Assembly: GCA_964036315.1 (NCBI GenBank)
Contig: OZ038479.1
Location: 60,865,893 to 60,929,892 of the forward strand
DNA length: 64,000 nt
From: Acanthosepion esculentum
Lineage: Eukaryota; Mollusca; Cephalopoda; Sepiida; Sepiidae
Direction of reading: 5' to 3'
The notes beneath the pieces are model-generated. The model worked only from the letters and a program-made list of their open reading frames with translations. It was not told the DNA's origin and did no database searches. This document shows, piece by piece, positions 12,240 to 23,814 of this stretch. The stretch's first letter is position 1; every line of letters begins with the position of its first letter. The position numbers were made by a program, and so were the translations under genes.

Positions 12240-12500
12240 GGTATGTTCAGCATGTGAGTGATGTGTGTGAGTGAGAAGGTTGGCGCATGGTTTCAACTCT
12301 CGTGGATTCGATTGGCAGCTGAATTCTCACTAAAAAGGGTTGGAAAATTATTGCTTAAATAAGTGACTGTCGGCTCCAGATCACTGTGCGGGAAGAATTA
12401 TTCTTCACGTGCAGACGATCTGATTGGTTGGCACCGACCAATCAGCGAGCGAGCTTTGGGGAGACTTAAGAAAGCTTCTGTGGTCCATTTCTCCCAAAAG
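12240..12500. promoter_or_regulatory. GC-richer patch with paired CCAAT boxes
   Basis: This patch stands out from its AT-rich surroundings. At 12420-12445 lies a near-perfect palindrome, ctgattggttgg then cac then cgaccaatcag, which places a CCAAT box (NF-Y-type core) on each strand within one hairpin. It is followed by gcgagcgagc. A TATA-like ttaaataa lies upstream at about 12355. The layout would suit a promoter of a host gene or of a decayed LTR, but no gene is recognisable on either side. The function is an inference from motifs only. Confidence 0.3.
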
Positions 12501-12504
12501 TGCA

Positions 12505-15500
12505 CAAAACTGACTACATAAAAATAGTGCGATTACAAAATTGTCGCATTGCTGCGATTTGTAAATTGCCTATAATAACGTAGTGGTGATTAATTAACCA
12601 ATGAATGCTTGGCGTTGTATGTGATTTGTATTTTTGTATGTATGTATGTTCGTGCGTAATAAATCCGCACACTGTCACAGAATTACTGAATTGTTTCCTT
12701 TTTGAACTTCCGTACAAAAAATAATCGAACAGTTGTAAAAATGCAAAACTAAAATTTTAAAAACTGTTCACGTTCGAAAACGGTATAAATTTTACATTTT
12801 TTTCGATTCTTCAAATACGTGTTTATTTAACAAGAAAACTTACAAGTGAATTTTTAACAAATACTGTGTATTTTTTCTAACAAATCAGAAGAAAATGTTT
12901 TATTATGCAAGTTAAGTACATCTCTCAACAAAAATACTTCTCGCTCGAGTTATTCAAAAAAGTTATAATTAATTTTTTGGTAAGGTTCAGTATGAATTTT
13001 CACTTCAGTATGTTCACATTTGAATAGCATCTTCAGAGATTTTTTTTATAAACTTAAAAATCAAAAAAGTTTACAAATGTCACCCTCTCAAATTTAAAAA
13101 TATTCTCGATAAATCGAAGAGGAGGGTGATACGTGATACTGAACAAAAACATATTTTCAAAAGGTTTTTTTCTTTTTGGTAAAATAATGACATATTCAGC
13201 AACAATTTAATTTATTCGTTAATATTAAGTACTGAAAATTTCATTTAAATTACTTGACTTTTGGTAAATGTTTAAAAATTGGAGTAGTGTTTTTGTTTTG
13301 TTTCTTTTTGTTTTTTTCATTATCGAAAGGAACACACATTTTTTTAGTGATACTTAGAGAATTCTGATTAATTTCTAGAACATGAATTCAGTTTAACACG
13401 GTATATATTAAGTGTACCTTAAATATATTTATAAGATTCAAAATGTATTCTTTCTTTGGTTATATTTCCCTCAAATATTAACAATAATAATATTATTATT
13501 AAATATTACTTTACTTAAAATTTAAATATAACATTTAACACAATTCAGAATGATTGAATTCGTCATTTGCCTTACAAGAAAAATAAATCTGAAATGATAA
13601 ATACCAAGTTATCTCCCATAAATTAGTAAACGGTGGGGGAAATTTTTGCTTCAGCTCAAAAATGCTTTTCCTGGTTCCACGATGTCGCTCATCTGAGCGA
13701 GCTTTCCAAAATTTTCGCTACTGTTACTTCTGGGTACGGAGGTGACAGGAATAAAAAAAATGATGGCTAAGAAACGCACGAACAACTGGGATTTTCTCAA
13801 AATCAAGTGAATAGTTGGCGAAAAATTGTTAAAGGGTCACTGCTACGCTACCATAATTGTGCATTTATTTTTTTAAAACTTTTATTTGCTATTATGATGA
13901 TCCAAACATTGAAAAATTTAATAATAATAAGTTTTTGTCTTTAATTTTAAAATCAGGCACGATATTGAAAGGGATAATGAGTTGCAATAAGGAACAAGTT
14001 AACATTTTTCTTCGCGTTTGTCAAACGTAAAAAAAAAATGTTTCTACATGGTACACATTTCTCGTCTTAAAAAATTACCACATAAAGCTTAAGAATCGTT
14101 AAAATTTTTCATCTTTTTACTATTTTTCTATTATTATTATTATTTTTTTTTTTTTTTTGTAACTTTTACTTCCTCCACACTAAATGGCATAATAAAACCT
14201 GCCTACGTTTTAATTTTTAAATAAATTAGACAGGAGATTAAAAAAAAACGTAATTTCCTTTCATTCGCAACTTTTTCTTTCTATTTCAATAAAATTTATG
14301 ATTCTTTTTCTTTTTTTCTGCTAACACGAAATTACAATAAAATGAATTTCGTTAAAACAAGTTGAGGTGTAAAGTTCAAATTTCCATTTATTTTTCGAGT
14401 AACAAACATAATGTGTGAAATATGGAAGGTTTTATTTAAATTCAAAAGTTCAAAATAAGAGAATGACTGGTTGACCTAATGATCATAAACCGTGTTGCTA
14501 TCCCAGAATAATGATACTTTTTGTTTTCTGTCTAATAAAACACCTTTTTTTTATTTCTTTGTTTTTTGCAGTCAGATTTTATTTTATGATGCAAGTTTAT
14601 TTTCATGATAACATTTATTAACCTTGCGTTAATCACATAGGGTGTTTTGTTACCCATTCCCAATTTTTAAAGTACTCGTAATTCCTAGTTGGTAATTTGT
14701 TTCTTTTGCTCACTCCTACTACTCTCCTGACTCAGGGTGTGAAGCACGCGGTGTGGCGCAGTTGTAGCTCAGTTGCCGTGGAAGGCAGACGCCAGGAGAC
14801 AATTATTTTTCGGAAATCTGAGGTGACTAACGCAAAATCTTCAGATTATATTTAATTGTATATTGTGTGTGTTTTAGCTTATAATAACCGATCCTTATTA
14901 GAAATATTGGTGGCAGCTCTTATTATGCAGACAAACTAAGATTGAGTTTGAATCTATAAATACATCCTTTTGGATATCGATCACATAAACTTTTATCGCA
15001 TATAACTAACTAAATTAATTATTTTATTAAATACATATTATAGGCGCCTTGACATATTGCAATCTTCATCAGTCTTTCAGTCTTTCTTTTTTAAACATTT
15101 CTACTGTTTTAACATTAATATTACTTAAACAGATTGCTTCCCAAATATCTTGTTTTTCATTCTAATGATAAACCTCAAGTTTTCTATTGGATTAAATATT
15201 TAGACTAATAAAATAAAAACCTTTCTTTAGCAAAGTAGACAATTATCAGCTTTACAGAATGTGAAGGAGCATTATTTTGCATGAGCTTGAAGTTAATTCT
15301 TCTTGATTGTGAGCTGAACCACTCAAAAATGTCTTGTCTAAGAACTTACATTCTCCACATTTATCTTGATAAATTTGAAGACTTGTGTAATTTTACTGCT
15401 TATACCAAAACATTACTCTACAGCCTCACTTTGGTTTTCTAAGTTGTATTGGTTGACTGCGTTCATGAAAGACACAACAACTAACTCTGTCGTTGTGCAT

Positions 15501-16450
15501 ACACTATAGCTCTGTTTAAAATTACTTCAGATAAATCAGTTTTCATGTGCTTCTTCTTCATGTGTTTCAAGTCTATGAAAAATGATATCTTAATAATAGT
15601 GAGTAAATAAATGAGAGACGAAAAATGAGGACCTAGATACCAATCTAATAGCAGGCTTAAATTCACAGACATCTCCTTATATGTGTGTGTGTATGGAGAG
15701 GTTAAAAGGCTTTTTGGGCCTGACTCACTTAACTAGATCTAGGAAAATTACAGCTCAGTGGTGCATGGCTCTTTAAATAGAGCCTAAGTAATTTCTGACG
15801 ATGGTGAAATTCGAAGGGTTGCCACTCTACAATTAATGCCAGTATGCCTAATGTGTTTGAATTCAGAGACTGTGTTACTCTGGCCACTAAACCCCCCCAG
15901 ATATCACTCTCATCGAGCCCTTACGCGAAGTGCTGAACCAAACTATCAACTCTCTACAGAACCTCAACTACACGAATCGCAGCTACCAACAGTTCTGCTG
16001 TTAACACCCTGGCACCAAATTTATGAGAAAACCTTTACAAATTTTAACTACCCAGATTTTAAGAAATTTTAGGTACTTAGGCTTCATAATCTTACTAACG
16101 AAGACGCTTGTTGAAGAAATGTTTGAAGATTTTAAATAAATTTTAAATTTACTAGAGTTACTACTCTTAATTTTGATAACGTCATATATTTTTTAAAAAT
16201 TGGAAGGTTTATACACACAAAACAAATTATTTTGAAAATACTGGGGGTCGATAAATTGTAATAAACTTTTCCATTTATGATTAGTAAATATAGTTTTTAC
16301 TTTTTTTTATTAATTCCAAGAAAGGCAATAAAGCCACAAAGACGCAAAAGGTTTTTTTTACTGAGTGTTAGAGAATATGAGAAAATATTATTAAAGAGTG
16401 AGAACAATAAAAGAATGAGAATTAAGACGGAAGATAACGAGAGAAAGAAT
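12505..16450. other. Long AT-rich stretch, no gene recognised
   Basis: No coding region, RNA gene or clear mobile element is visible in these 4 kb. It holds homopolymer and simple runs (for example the T-run at 14141-14158) and a short hairpin near 13687 (gctcatctgagcgagc). The small frames at 15481-15672 and 15836-16072 have no family motif. Confidence 0.45.
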
Positions 16451-16453
16451 ATA

Positions 16454-16619
16454 CAGTGTAACCCGGATATAAGAGAGTTGTCGGGACCGGATAAGTCTTT
16501 TATATCCGGGTTTCTGTTATATCCGGGTTTGGTCTATTTTGTTTAGGTAAGTATGACTCTAATTTGGGACCAGATAAAATCTCTCTTATATCCGGGTCTC
16601 TTATATCCGGGTTACACTG
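16454..16619. mobile_element. 166-bp pogo/Tigger-type MITE
   Basis: The two ends are perfect inverted repeats over about 23 bp: cagtgtaacccggatataag at the left and its complement at the right. Each side is flanked by TA (16452-16453 and 16620-16621). CAGT termini with a TA duplication and a 'acc.cgatata' core are typical of pogo/Tigger elements. The interior repeats the block tatatccgggt four times (about 16502, 16519, 16588 and 16602), all pointing the same way as the right arm, so the element is unusually rich in copies of its own terminal motif. There is no transposase frame. Confidence 0.85.
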
Positions 16620-16624
16620 TATAT

Positions 16625-17120
16625 ATATATCCAAAGATACGCTAAAAAATGAGCATGCATGTGGGAAAATACCTAAAGCTTAATACAAACTTTTATTGTC
16701 AAAATCTTTGTTGTCATTAAGAGAAAAGACCAAATAATTTTTTAAATATTAAATTATATTTTTAATGCTTTTTAGAACCTTCAAAATTTGGGTTAGAAAA
16801 TTTATTTTCCTTGCGTCAACGGCTGATCATAAAATAGTATGGGAACTTTTTATGATTTTTACGGTGAAAAACAATGATTTTGAAATTCTTGCAGAAATCA
16901 GATAATTGTCAGATTTTAATAAAACTTTCAAGACTTATTCACTAATGAATTAAATTATTTTAGAAATGTCTCTTTTCTTTGAAAAAATCTTGGTAAAAAT
17001 ATTTTTTGTCACGCTTAATGTTTATATTAGTTGTAAGCTCAAATCCTTGGCGAATTTAAATCATCAATTCTTTTTTTGTAAACAGGATTCCTTTGACAAG
17101 TTGAAAAGGAAGACGCACGA
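16625..17120. other. AT-rich sequence, no gene recognised
   Basis: Nothing recognisable. Confidence 0.5.
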
Positions 17121-17124
17121 TGCA

Positions 17125-17300
17125 TTAGAACTTAGTGAGACGAGGAACGCATTTCTTTAGGTCTGTTGAAGGCATACCATCGAGTCCGCATATTTTGTGG
17201 ATATCAAGTTTAGAAATGATAGCAGAAACTATGGACTGAGTTATCTGCCTATCACACACAGTAGACCAGAGTTGCTCGACCTTTTTCTCTTCAGGGCGCA
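17125..17300 (-). pseudogene. CR1/jockey-like LINE RT fingers fragment
   Basis: The minus-strand frame 17125-17364 contains ISKLDIHKICGLDGMPSTDLKKC. This matches the start of the RT domain of CR1/jockey-type elements, where the pattern is I-KLD-SKA-GPDGIP---LK. The preceding residues (QITQSIVSAI) fit the same region. The conserved Pro of GPDG is replaced by Leu. There is no downstream palm, so this is an isolated relic. Confidence 0.7.
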
Positions 17301-17514
17301 CTTTAAATTTTAATAAGGAAAAATTAGTCAGGAAATTTGAAAACATGAAAATTTGGTTTAGCATTCACAAAGAAGATTAGCGGTGCAGTTTTCATTTAAA
17401 GGGATTTATGAAGAATCTGCTATTGTTTTTTTAGAGAGCCAATAATGACAATTTTCCTAGAGAAAAGCAAAAGTTAAAGAATTTCATTTCTAGCGTTTCA
17501 AAAATAGAGATATT

Positions 17515-17735
17515 TGTCGCAGTTAGCTCCTCCTCATTTCCTTAACCCGTCAACAGGGGTCTCTCTCTCCCGGGAGTATAAATACTGGCTGACCTTTCGC
17601 CTCTTTCTCTCTTTTCTCTGCTTACGCGCACGTGTGAGCAACTATGTCGATTTCGGCCGCGGGCCGAAACCTCGCACGTGGGGCGAGGTACAAAAAACTT
17701 TCTCTAAAAATTTCCAATATGTGAACTCTTATACA
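17515..17735. other. GC-rich island with TATA box and two adjacent hairpins
   Basis: A GC-rich island in AT-rich DNA. It carries a consensus TATA box, tataaata, at 17577-17584 inside cgggagtataaatactgg, followed by a pyrimidine tract. Downstream are two back-to-back hairpins: tttcggcc-gcg-ggccgaaa at 17651-17669 and cctcgc-acgtggg-gcgagg at 17670-17688. The layout stem, GAAA, stem, TA recalls part of a hammerhead ribozyme, but the CTGATGA box is absent at the expected place. It may be an LTR, a Penelope-type end or an unknown repeat. I cannot decide. Confidence 0.35.
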
Positions 17736-17739
17736 CAAC

Positions 17740-18170
17740 CAGCGTTTCCCATATTCTGGGAACACGCTAAAACAAAATTCCCCCGATACGGACATTCAAC
17801 TAAAAACAACACATACACAACTTTCCATACAGACACTGCAACATTTTATTCATGTCTTCAATGTATTCTAACTCGTGTTTTAATCTATTTGTAATTCACG
17901 TATTAATATATATTTGTTTTGTACATATGTATCGGTCTCGTTTGTTTTCTTTTGCTTTCTTTGGACTCCATTAAAGTCCAACATTCTTATGTAGCTGGAC
18001 CGGCCAGCGGAAGCCATAACCTAGAGATAACTCATCTTCTCTTATCACATTCCCACACCGCATGGTCCACTACATATTTTAAATATAGAAATAATTCATT
18101 GTGCTAACCTGAGGTGCATCTGGCTACCTTTCGAATTAGTGCACCCGGGCGTACCGATTGAGAAACGCTG
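17740..18170. mobile_element. hAT-like non-autonomous element, about 431 bp
   Basis: The left end reads cagcgtttcccat, and the right end read inward is cagcgtttctcaat, 12 of 13 bases in common. CAG-G-TTCTCAA termini are typical of hAT transposons. The right-hand subterminal region (18100-18160, gaggtgcatctggctacc and the cacccgggcgtacc block) looks like the usual hAT MITE tail. I see no 8-bp target duplication, so one end may be damaged. There is no transposase frame; the 126-codon frame at 17514-17894 runs across its left end and is not a gene. Confidence 0.5.
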
Positions 18171-18174
18171 GAGT

Positions 18175-20110
18175 TCTAAGTGGAAAGTCGGGCAAAGATA
18201 CTAGAGTAGAAATGGAAGAGAATTTAAGAGCAAAGCATTCAGTTTTATCAGTAGAAGTTGATAACACCTCAAACCGAGGGTGGTGCGGATTTACCCTTAT
18301 TTACCACATCCTTACACAGCCACCAGTAGTCCTGAGTACCAAACTTGTGAGAGGTTATACGGTGCTTCATTCTGTCAGCAAACAAATGCTTAGCCTCATT
18401 GAGGACACGTTTGCAATTACAATTACAAAAGAAGAGCTCATTTTTTGTTTGCCATACCTTACTGCGTGTGACCTTGCATGTGTATGCGTTTGTGTTGTGT
18501 GTGAGTGATTTACATGCACTTTTGTACCATTTAATGTACACGCATACACACATAAATTTGACTTTGAAACAAGACATTACAATAAATAAATTCTCTTTCC
18601 ACTCCGTTTGGACAACCTATCCTAAGCTAAGCAATTAAAATTATAAAGCTGAAGACAAAAAAAAGCGTTATTTTTTTTAAAGTCTAAAAATTTCGAATAA
18701 TTATAAGATTTTATAGAACTTTTCAAAAATTCGGTAATAGAATTATTTTTTAAGGTTCTTTAAAAAATTTGTAAAATTATTTTTAGGATTGTCATTTAAA
18801 TTAAAATATACATCCGCGCACGCAAATGTAGACAGACACACACACACACACACAGACACACAGAGTGTGTGTGTGAATGATACTGAAATGTACTTCTGTA
18901 TCGCGAAGGCTAATTTCATTTTCTTTTAGCAATTAATAATCCCTGGAGTTCAAAAACCGAAATGTACGACCCTTTGAAGGCATTTTATGATTCATTATGT
19001 ATTTAAATTAAAAAACTGGATATGCTAAAAAATCTATGCTAGAAATTTGATCACCTTGCCGTCAGCGAAACGACAAGTACCAAACTAGTTTCCCTTTCTT
19101 TATTTGACAATGAGCAACAGTTTCCTTGTTTTTTTTTGTTTTTTTTATTCGTCTTACTCTTATCATTTTAGACAGAATATCATTATTTCGCCTTTCTTTT
19201 CTTATTTCCCATTGTTATTTGTCTTTTACCGCAACTACTCGCAATGTTTGAATACGAATTATTAATGACGGTAAAGTTTTGGATCTGTTTTTCTGAAAAT
19301 AAAACTTTATAATTACATAGTCACATACACATAAATAATAATAAATTAGACATGTAAAGCACAAAGTAAATACATACGTTATTTACAAACTACATACGCT
19401 TATTTTTATGGAATTTTCGTGCATCCACCTACATACATTCCAGGCTTAAAAATGTATTCATTTTATTTTCTTTGAAACTATAAAGTTCGCGAGGAATTGT
19501 TCTAAAATGAACACTCCCACATATACATTCCACATGCGCGCACACATGTTTTACAAAGACAACAGCAAGTAAGTAACATATCTGAACATCTGTGTGATAG
19601 TGTGATTTAAAAAACGTAATACGTTACGGTTTATTAGACGTATATACATGCAAATACACACATATGGGAATATATAATGGTTACTTCACTTTCAAGTTAT
19701 GAAATGATACGCACTAATGAACATAAAAGCCTGAATCTAGAGAAAGAAAGAAAATATATTCCATCATTTATGTTTGCACGCACGCTCACTAATCCATGCA
19801 TAATGTCGCAAACGAACATTAAAAAACAAGAGCAGTTTTTGTTGTATGTGCGTCCACAATGAATACCTATGTTTATCGAAAAAAGGAATGAAAGTAACTC
19901 CCAAAAGCATAATAATCAATTATTCAATATTCTTCGAATAAGAAAGCGTGATTATTTTTTTTTTATGAGGCATTATTAACAAAATTAAAATGCACATACT
20001 TTTTCCTTGTAGTTGAGCTTGACTTAACATGAAGCCTAAAATAGAGAACGGGAAATAGTTGAGATTAAATCAGCAAATTTTTTTTTTTTTTTTTTTTGAC
20101 AATGTATGTG
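18175..20110. other. AT-rich sequence with simple repeats
   Basis: No gene recognised. Overlapping frames on both strands at 18158-18638 (116, 102 and 79 codons) are driven by TGTGTG/CACACA-rich DNA and have no family motif. A (CA)n run followed by a (GT)n run at about 18838-18875 could fold back on itself. The segment 19320-19680 is rich in acatac-type repeats. Confidence 0.45.
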
Positions 20111-20116
20111 ATGTCT

Positions 20117-20185
20117 GGTAGGCACGGTGGGGTAATGGATAGCGGCTCGGATTGAGGAATCAGAGAGCCGAGGTCGAATAATAAA
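20117..20185 (+). repeat. tRNA-derived SINE head
   Basis: The sequence ggcacggtggggtaatggat, followed 35-40 bases later by gccgaggtcgaa, has the spacing of an RNA polymerase III internal promoter. The box A-like part is ggggtaatggatagcgg and the box B-like part is aggtcgaa. It does not fold into a complete tRNA. The same head, better preserved, occurs on the minus strand at 33912-33998 with tgtaatggatatcggct and agagttcgaattcc. A SINE is therefore more likely than a tRNA gene. Confidence 0.6.
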
Positions 20186-20290
20186 ATGTATTGTTGATAG
20201 TTTTACTATAAAAATGTATTTTTATACTTTCCTAGTGTTTTGATTTTTGTATAGGAGTTCACTGTTTGCATGCAGGTGGGTCCTTAACAG

Positions 20291-20425
20291 GTGCTACCAC
20301 CCCTGATCAGAGTGGACCTGGAAACAACAGCAATTAAGAGGTGGTTTCACGCTCCTCAAAACCGCTAATCTCCCGGTCAGACGCCTCGCTACCGGATGTA
20401 GTTTATCGTCATACCCAGGACGAAT
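20291..20425 (+). repeat. Dispersed repeat, copy 1
   Basis: About 130 bp that recur at 28154-28280 on the same strand. Shared blocks include acaacagcaattaagaggt, ccacgctcctcaaa (cacgctcctcaaaa here) and gctaccggatgtagtttatc. It follows a tRNA-like head 110 bp upstream and may be the body of that SINE. Confidence 0.75.
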
Positions 20426-20429
20426 TTAT

Positions 20430-21175
20430 TTATTTATTTATTTTTGGTAAAATACTGAATACTGACTTTCGGCATATAGATTTCCAAATAGAATATGTAG
20501 CATATCCCTTTAACCTGGGTTTTTTTCCCCTATTCTGTCTATGGTCATATCCGCTTTTTGTATTTGACAAAAAAAATGTTATCAGACCCACACCTAATGA
20601 GGATCGAAGTCTCTGCACTAGGGAATAAACTAGGAGAAGAGCGGGATAAAAATCGCGTTACGGCTGGTACCCAATCCCTCTTTCTCAATTTTTTTTATCA
20701 AGTAATAAGTATAGATTACTCAAGTTTGTAGAGTTATTTTCCTTTGTTTCGGACGTCATAGTGACGTCATTGCTTGGCTTGTGCGTCAATGTCACGTAAT
20801 CAAACAATAGAAAGTGAAACTGTCACTAAATGCTGACAAAAATCAGTAGAAAAAAAAAAGAAAGAGAAAAGAAGAAATGGTTAAAAAAAGGAAAAAAAAA
20901 CAGCGAAATATAGATGTAGGTAGAGTTTAGATTTTAGAATTATTAATAAGTGAAAAACGTAGAAAAGATCGAAAAGTGATAAATTAGAAAGAAATGAAGA
21001 TTGAAAGAAGTCGAAAAAGAGCTAAGGAAATTAAGGAGAAAAGGATTTAACAAAAACAGCTTTGTTACAAAAAACTCCATTTTCTTCAAATATTGGAATA
21101 AAAATCATTCCGGCTGAATTATAAATATTTTATTTTAAGATTACGAATAAAACTTTTTCTTTTCTTTTTTCATCG
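20430..21175. other. AT-rich and purine-rich sequence
   Basis: No gene recognised. The strand asymmetry is marked at 20850-21060, where the plus strand is strongly purine-rich. It lies next to the LINE fragment and may be part of the same insertion's flank. Confidence 0.4.
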
Positions 21176-21178
21176 GAA

Positions 21179-21660
21179 TCACCACAGGCAAGGCAAAGAT
21201 GCCACTAAAACACAAGGGCTTACACTAGTAAGAGTAAAAATTAGGAACAGAAACATTAATGATGAACAAAAAAAGAAGAGAGTAGTAATCTTGTGGTCAG
21301 TAGATAGCGATTGACATTCATTTTTTTTGCAGATTAAAGTTGGCTGGAAAGCATAGAGCCGGAAGGGAGATCCACAGGCGAGAAACGAGAGAAAATAAAC
21401 TGTTAGCATAGAATTTACGATGACATTCAGCCAGCTCAACTGTAAATTGATGAGCTCTCAACGCCAGTCTAGTACTCCGCTTAAAGGAAAATACCCTAGG
21501 TACCATAGCGACGAGTTCATTCGAACAATTACCTTGAAAAAGTATTTATAGAAAAGACATGGAGAAGCAACCCTACGACGGCGGGAAAGTGACTGGAGGT
21601 GAGCCGCCAGATCAGGACCAATATTATTGCAGAGTCTCAAGGTAAATAGCAGGGGCACCG
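21179..21660 (-). pseudogene. CR1/jockey-like LINE 3' end
   Basis: Read right to left, this is the last part of ORF2 of a non-LTR retrotransposon. The frame at 21458-21658 gives NNIGPDLAAHLQSLSRRRR, then VASPCLFYKYFF. The next frame (21318-21506) gives HQFTVELAECHRKFYANS, then SRLWISLPALCFPANFNL. In the family these are the conserved C-terminal blocks (R-IG-P-L---L--L--RR-VA-L-LFY-YFG, then FTV....R....NSF.PR...LWN.LP...FP). The final stretch ends with SPCVLVASLP, also seen in the 40.5-kb copy. The frame shifts at least twice. Confidence 0.8.
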
Positions 21661-21664
21661 GACC

Positions 21665-23590
21665 ATATATGGCAGCAATACTTTTCTAAGCATGGACGAA
21701 TTGTAATGTAGACTTATAGATATGCAAGATAGATTCTGGAGAGAAGAATGTAAACATTTAAATAAAAAATGTTTCACAAACGAACATATTTTGTTATTTT
21801 TGTACAATATTTTCGGAGTAATCGGTTTGCTATTTTTACGATTAATAATTTCTTTACTTTTAGTTTTAGGCTTAGTTGTACTGTAGGTAGTAAGTAAAAT
21901 TACTATTCCGACTAGAGAACTAGTTTGTTTGATGGCTTTTTGAGATATTGACAGGCAGATTTAAAGGAGTGTTTGCGGTTTATCTCAGCTAGCTGTACTT
22001 TTAAATTTTCTATGCGAGAAAACTACCCGAGAAGACGAAAAATACAAAACAAAAAAACACCTACCAATCACAATGGAAACATCCTTTGCCTACTATTTAT
22101 CATAAATAAGTCATACAGTAAAAAAAAGTTTCGTGAATGTTTTAATTTGTAAGACTGCTAACAATCTATTCAAATTTTTAACAAACTTTTGTTCTCAATA
22201 TATTTCATTAAATAAATATTCATATGGATCAATGCTTGGAAAATACTTTTCTCCAATTTTTTAAATTTAAAATAATTTAATGATTTAAAAAGAGAACCGA
22301 TCGTAAACAAAAAACAAAGTTGCATCAGCATAACTAACACAACTTATTATATTTTAATTGGTTTCTCACTTCATTTTCTTTAAGAAAAAACAAATTTTAG
22401 TCAGGTTATTCTGATGGTGTTTTAGAAGGCTACTTGTTTTAGGTCAGTCCAGACCAACAGCAAAATTATTATTTTTGTAAAATATTCTGTATTTTTTCTC
22501 TCTCTCTCTCTCTAAAAAAAAAATACATTAAAGAGGAGGCATTAATTTGACATAGGAGGGGGAAAAACCTCAGGTTAAAGGAAACGCTACATACTCTATG
22601 ATTATATCTGCTTTTTGTATCTGGTTTAAAAAATGTGATCTATAAAGATAAAAATGATTTATTAAGCGTTAATGCCGACAAGTTTCACTAATAGTGGACA
22701 CTTCACAATTTGAGGCTTCTGGATATTCTATAATTTTTTCAAGATTTGTCAAACACCAACAGTATGTGTGCTGGTCTTCAAAAAACAAATAAAAAACAGT
22801 CTAAGATAGTTGAACGACTACAAGAACTTATTTTTACCAAGTTACGTCAGTATGAAGAATATTAATTACGATTACTGTTGATTGTAATGAAAAAATATTG
22901 GGATGTATCAGAAATATCTTTGTTCTACATATTGTATGGTCTGAGTTCTTTTGAAAGGTTTCACCTCGACCTTTTGTTTTAAAACATCATAATCAACAAT
23001 TGATGGTCGTTGACTTTTTGGCTGTATGTCAAGAGACAAGAAGATAGTATGATTAAAATGCTTAAACTAGATTAAGACATAAAGTCAGACATTGTTTCAT
23101 TTCTTTCCACTTTCCAAATTCTGCAAACAGACTCAGCAGTTTTCAGAACCCGTTTAAAATAATGCTTCAACATAGCACGTATCTCAATACGTGTACCCAC
23201 CATTATAATATCTGAAACAAAAATACAGATGAATAGTATTTACGATATATAACATTAACTTCTAAAAAAATACTACTTTTGGAATCTGGTTTCACATGTG
23301 TGTGGGGACTTCCAAGATAAAAAAAAAATTAAACAAACCTTGTGCTACGTTTGGAACGAGTGGGTGTTCTATTAAATAGCATAATATTATTAATAATGGA
23401 GTTATATGGTGATTTTCTAAGCCTATCTTAGATGTGACACAAGGCTGAAAATATAGGGTACCCAGTGAAGCTTTGGGTTAATAAATGTATGAAAAAAACG
23501 AAAATATTTTTGATACACCTATTATACATTTGATAGTAATTAATGGATTATTTTTTTTAATCCGACAGTATTTCTTATAAAACTATAAAC
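21665..23590. other. AT-rich sequence, no gene recognised
   Basis: Nothing recognisable apart from a (TC)n stretch at about 22497-22513 and homopolymer runs. Confidence 0.5.
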
Positions 23591-23591
23591 G

Positions 23592-23757
23592 TTAGTGGGT
23601 ACGCTTGTTTGAGTAGACATCTCTATTTATTTAAAAACTGTGAAATCAAAGAGGTACATTTACTTTAATAAGACTCTCGATGATCAAGGCTGGTAGACAT
23701 TAACATCACTGTTTATAAATAAACAGAGATGTCTACTCAAACAAGTGTACCTACTAA
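23592..23757. mobile_element. Foldback MITE with about 50-bp arms
   Basis: The left arm (ttagtgggtacgcttgtttg and on to about 23642) and the reverse complement of the right arm (about 23708-23757, ttagtaggtacacttgtttg) agree almost throughout, including a shared gagtagacatctct-tttattta segment. A central loop of about 65 bp carries no coding sequence. It is a classic stem-loop MITE. The TTAG...CTAA termini are not enough to name the superfamily, because no direct target duplication is evident. Confidence 0.8.
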
Positions 23758-23767
23758 AATAGCATTT

Positions 23768-23768
<1 letters not shown>

Positions 23769-23809
<41 letters not shown>
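23769..23809. repeat. (AAT)n microsatellite
   Basis: About 13 uninterrupted trinucleotides, 12 bp downstream of the foldback element. Confidence 0.95.
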
Positions 23810-23814
23810 TATGC

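Noticed and set aside
18158..18638. Overlapping frames of 60-116 codons on both strands
   Set aside because: They are driven by TG/CA-rich low-complexity DNA and have no recognisable family or conserved residues.
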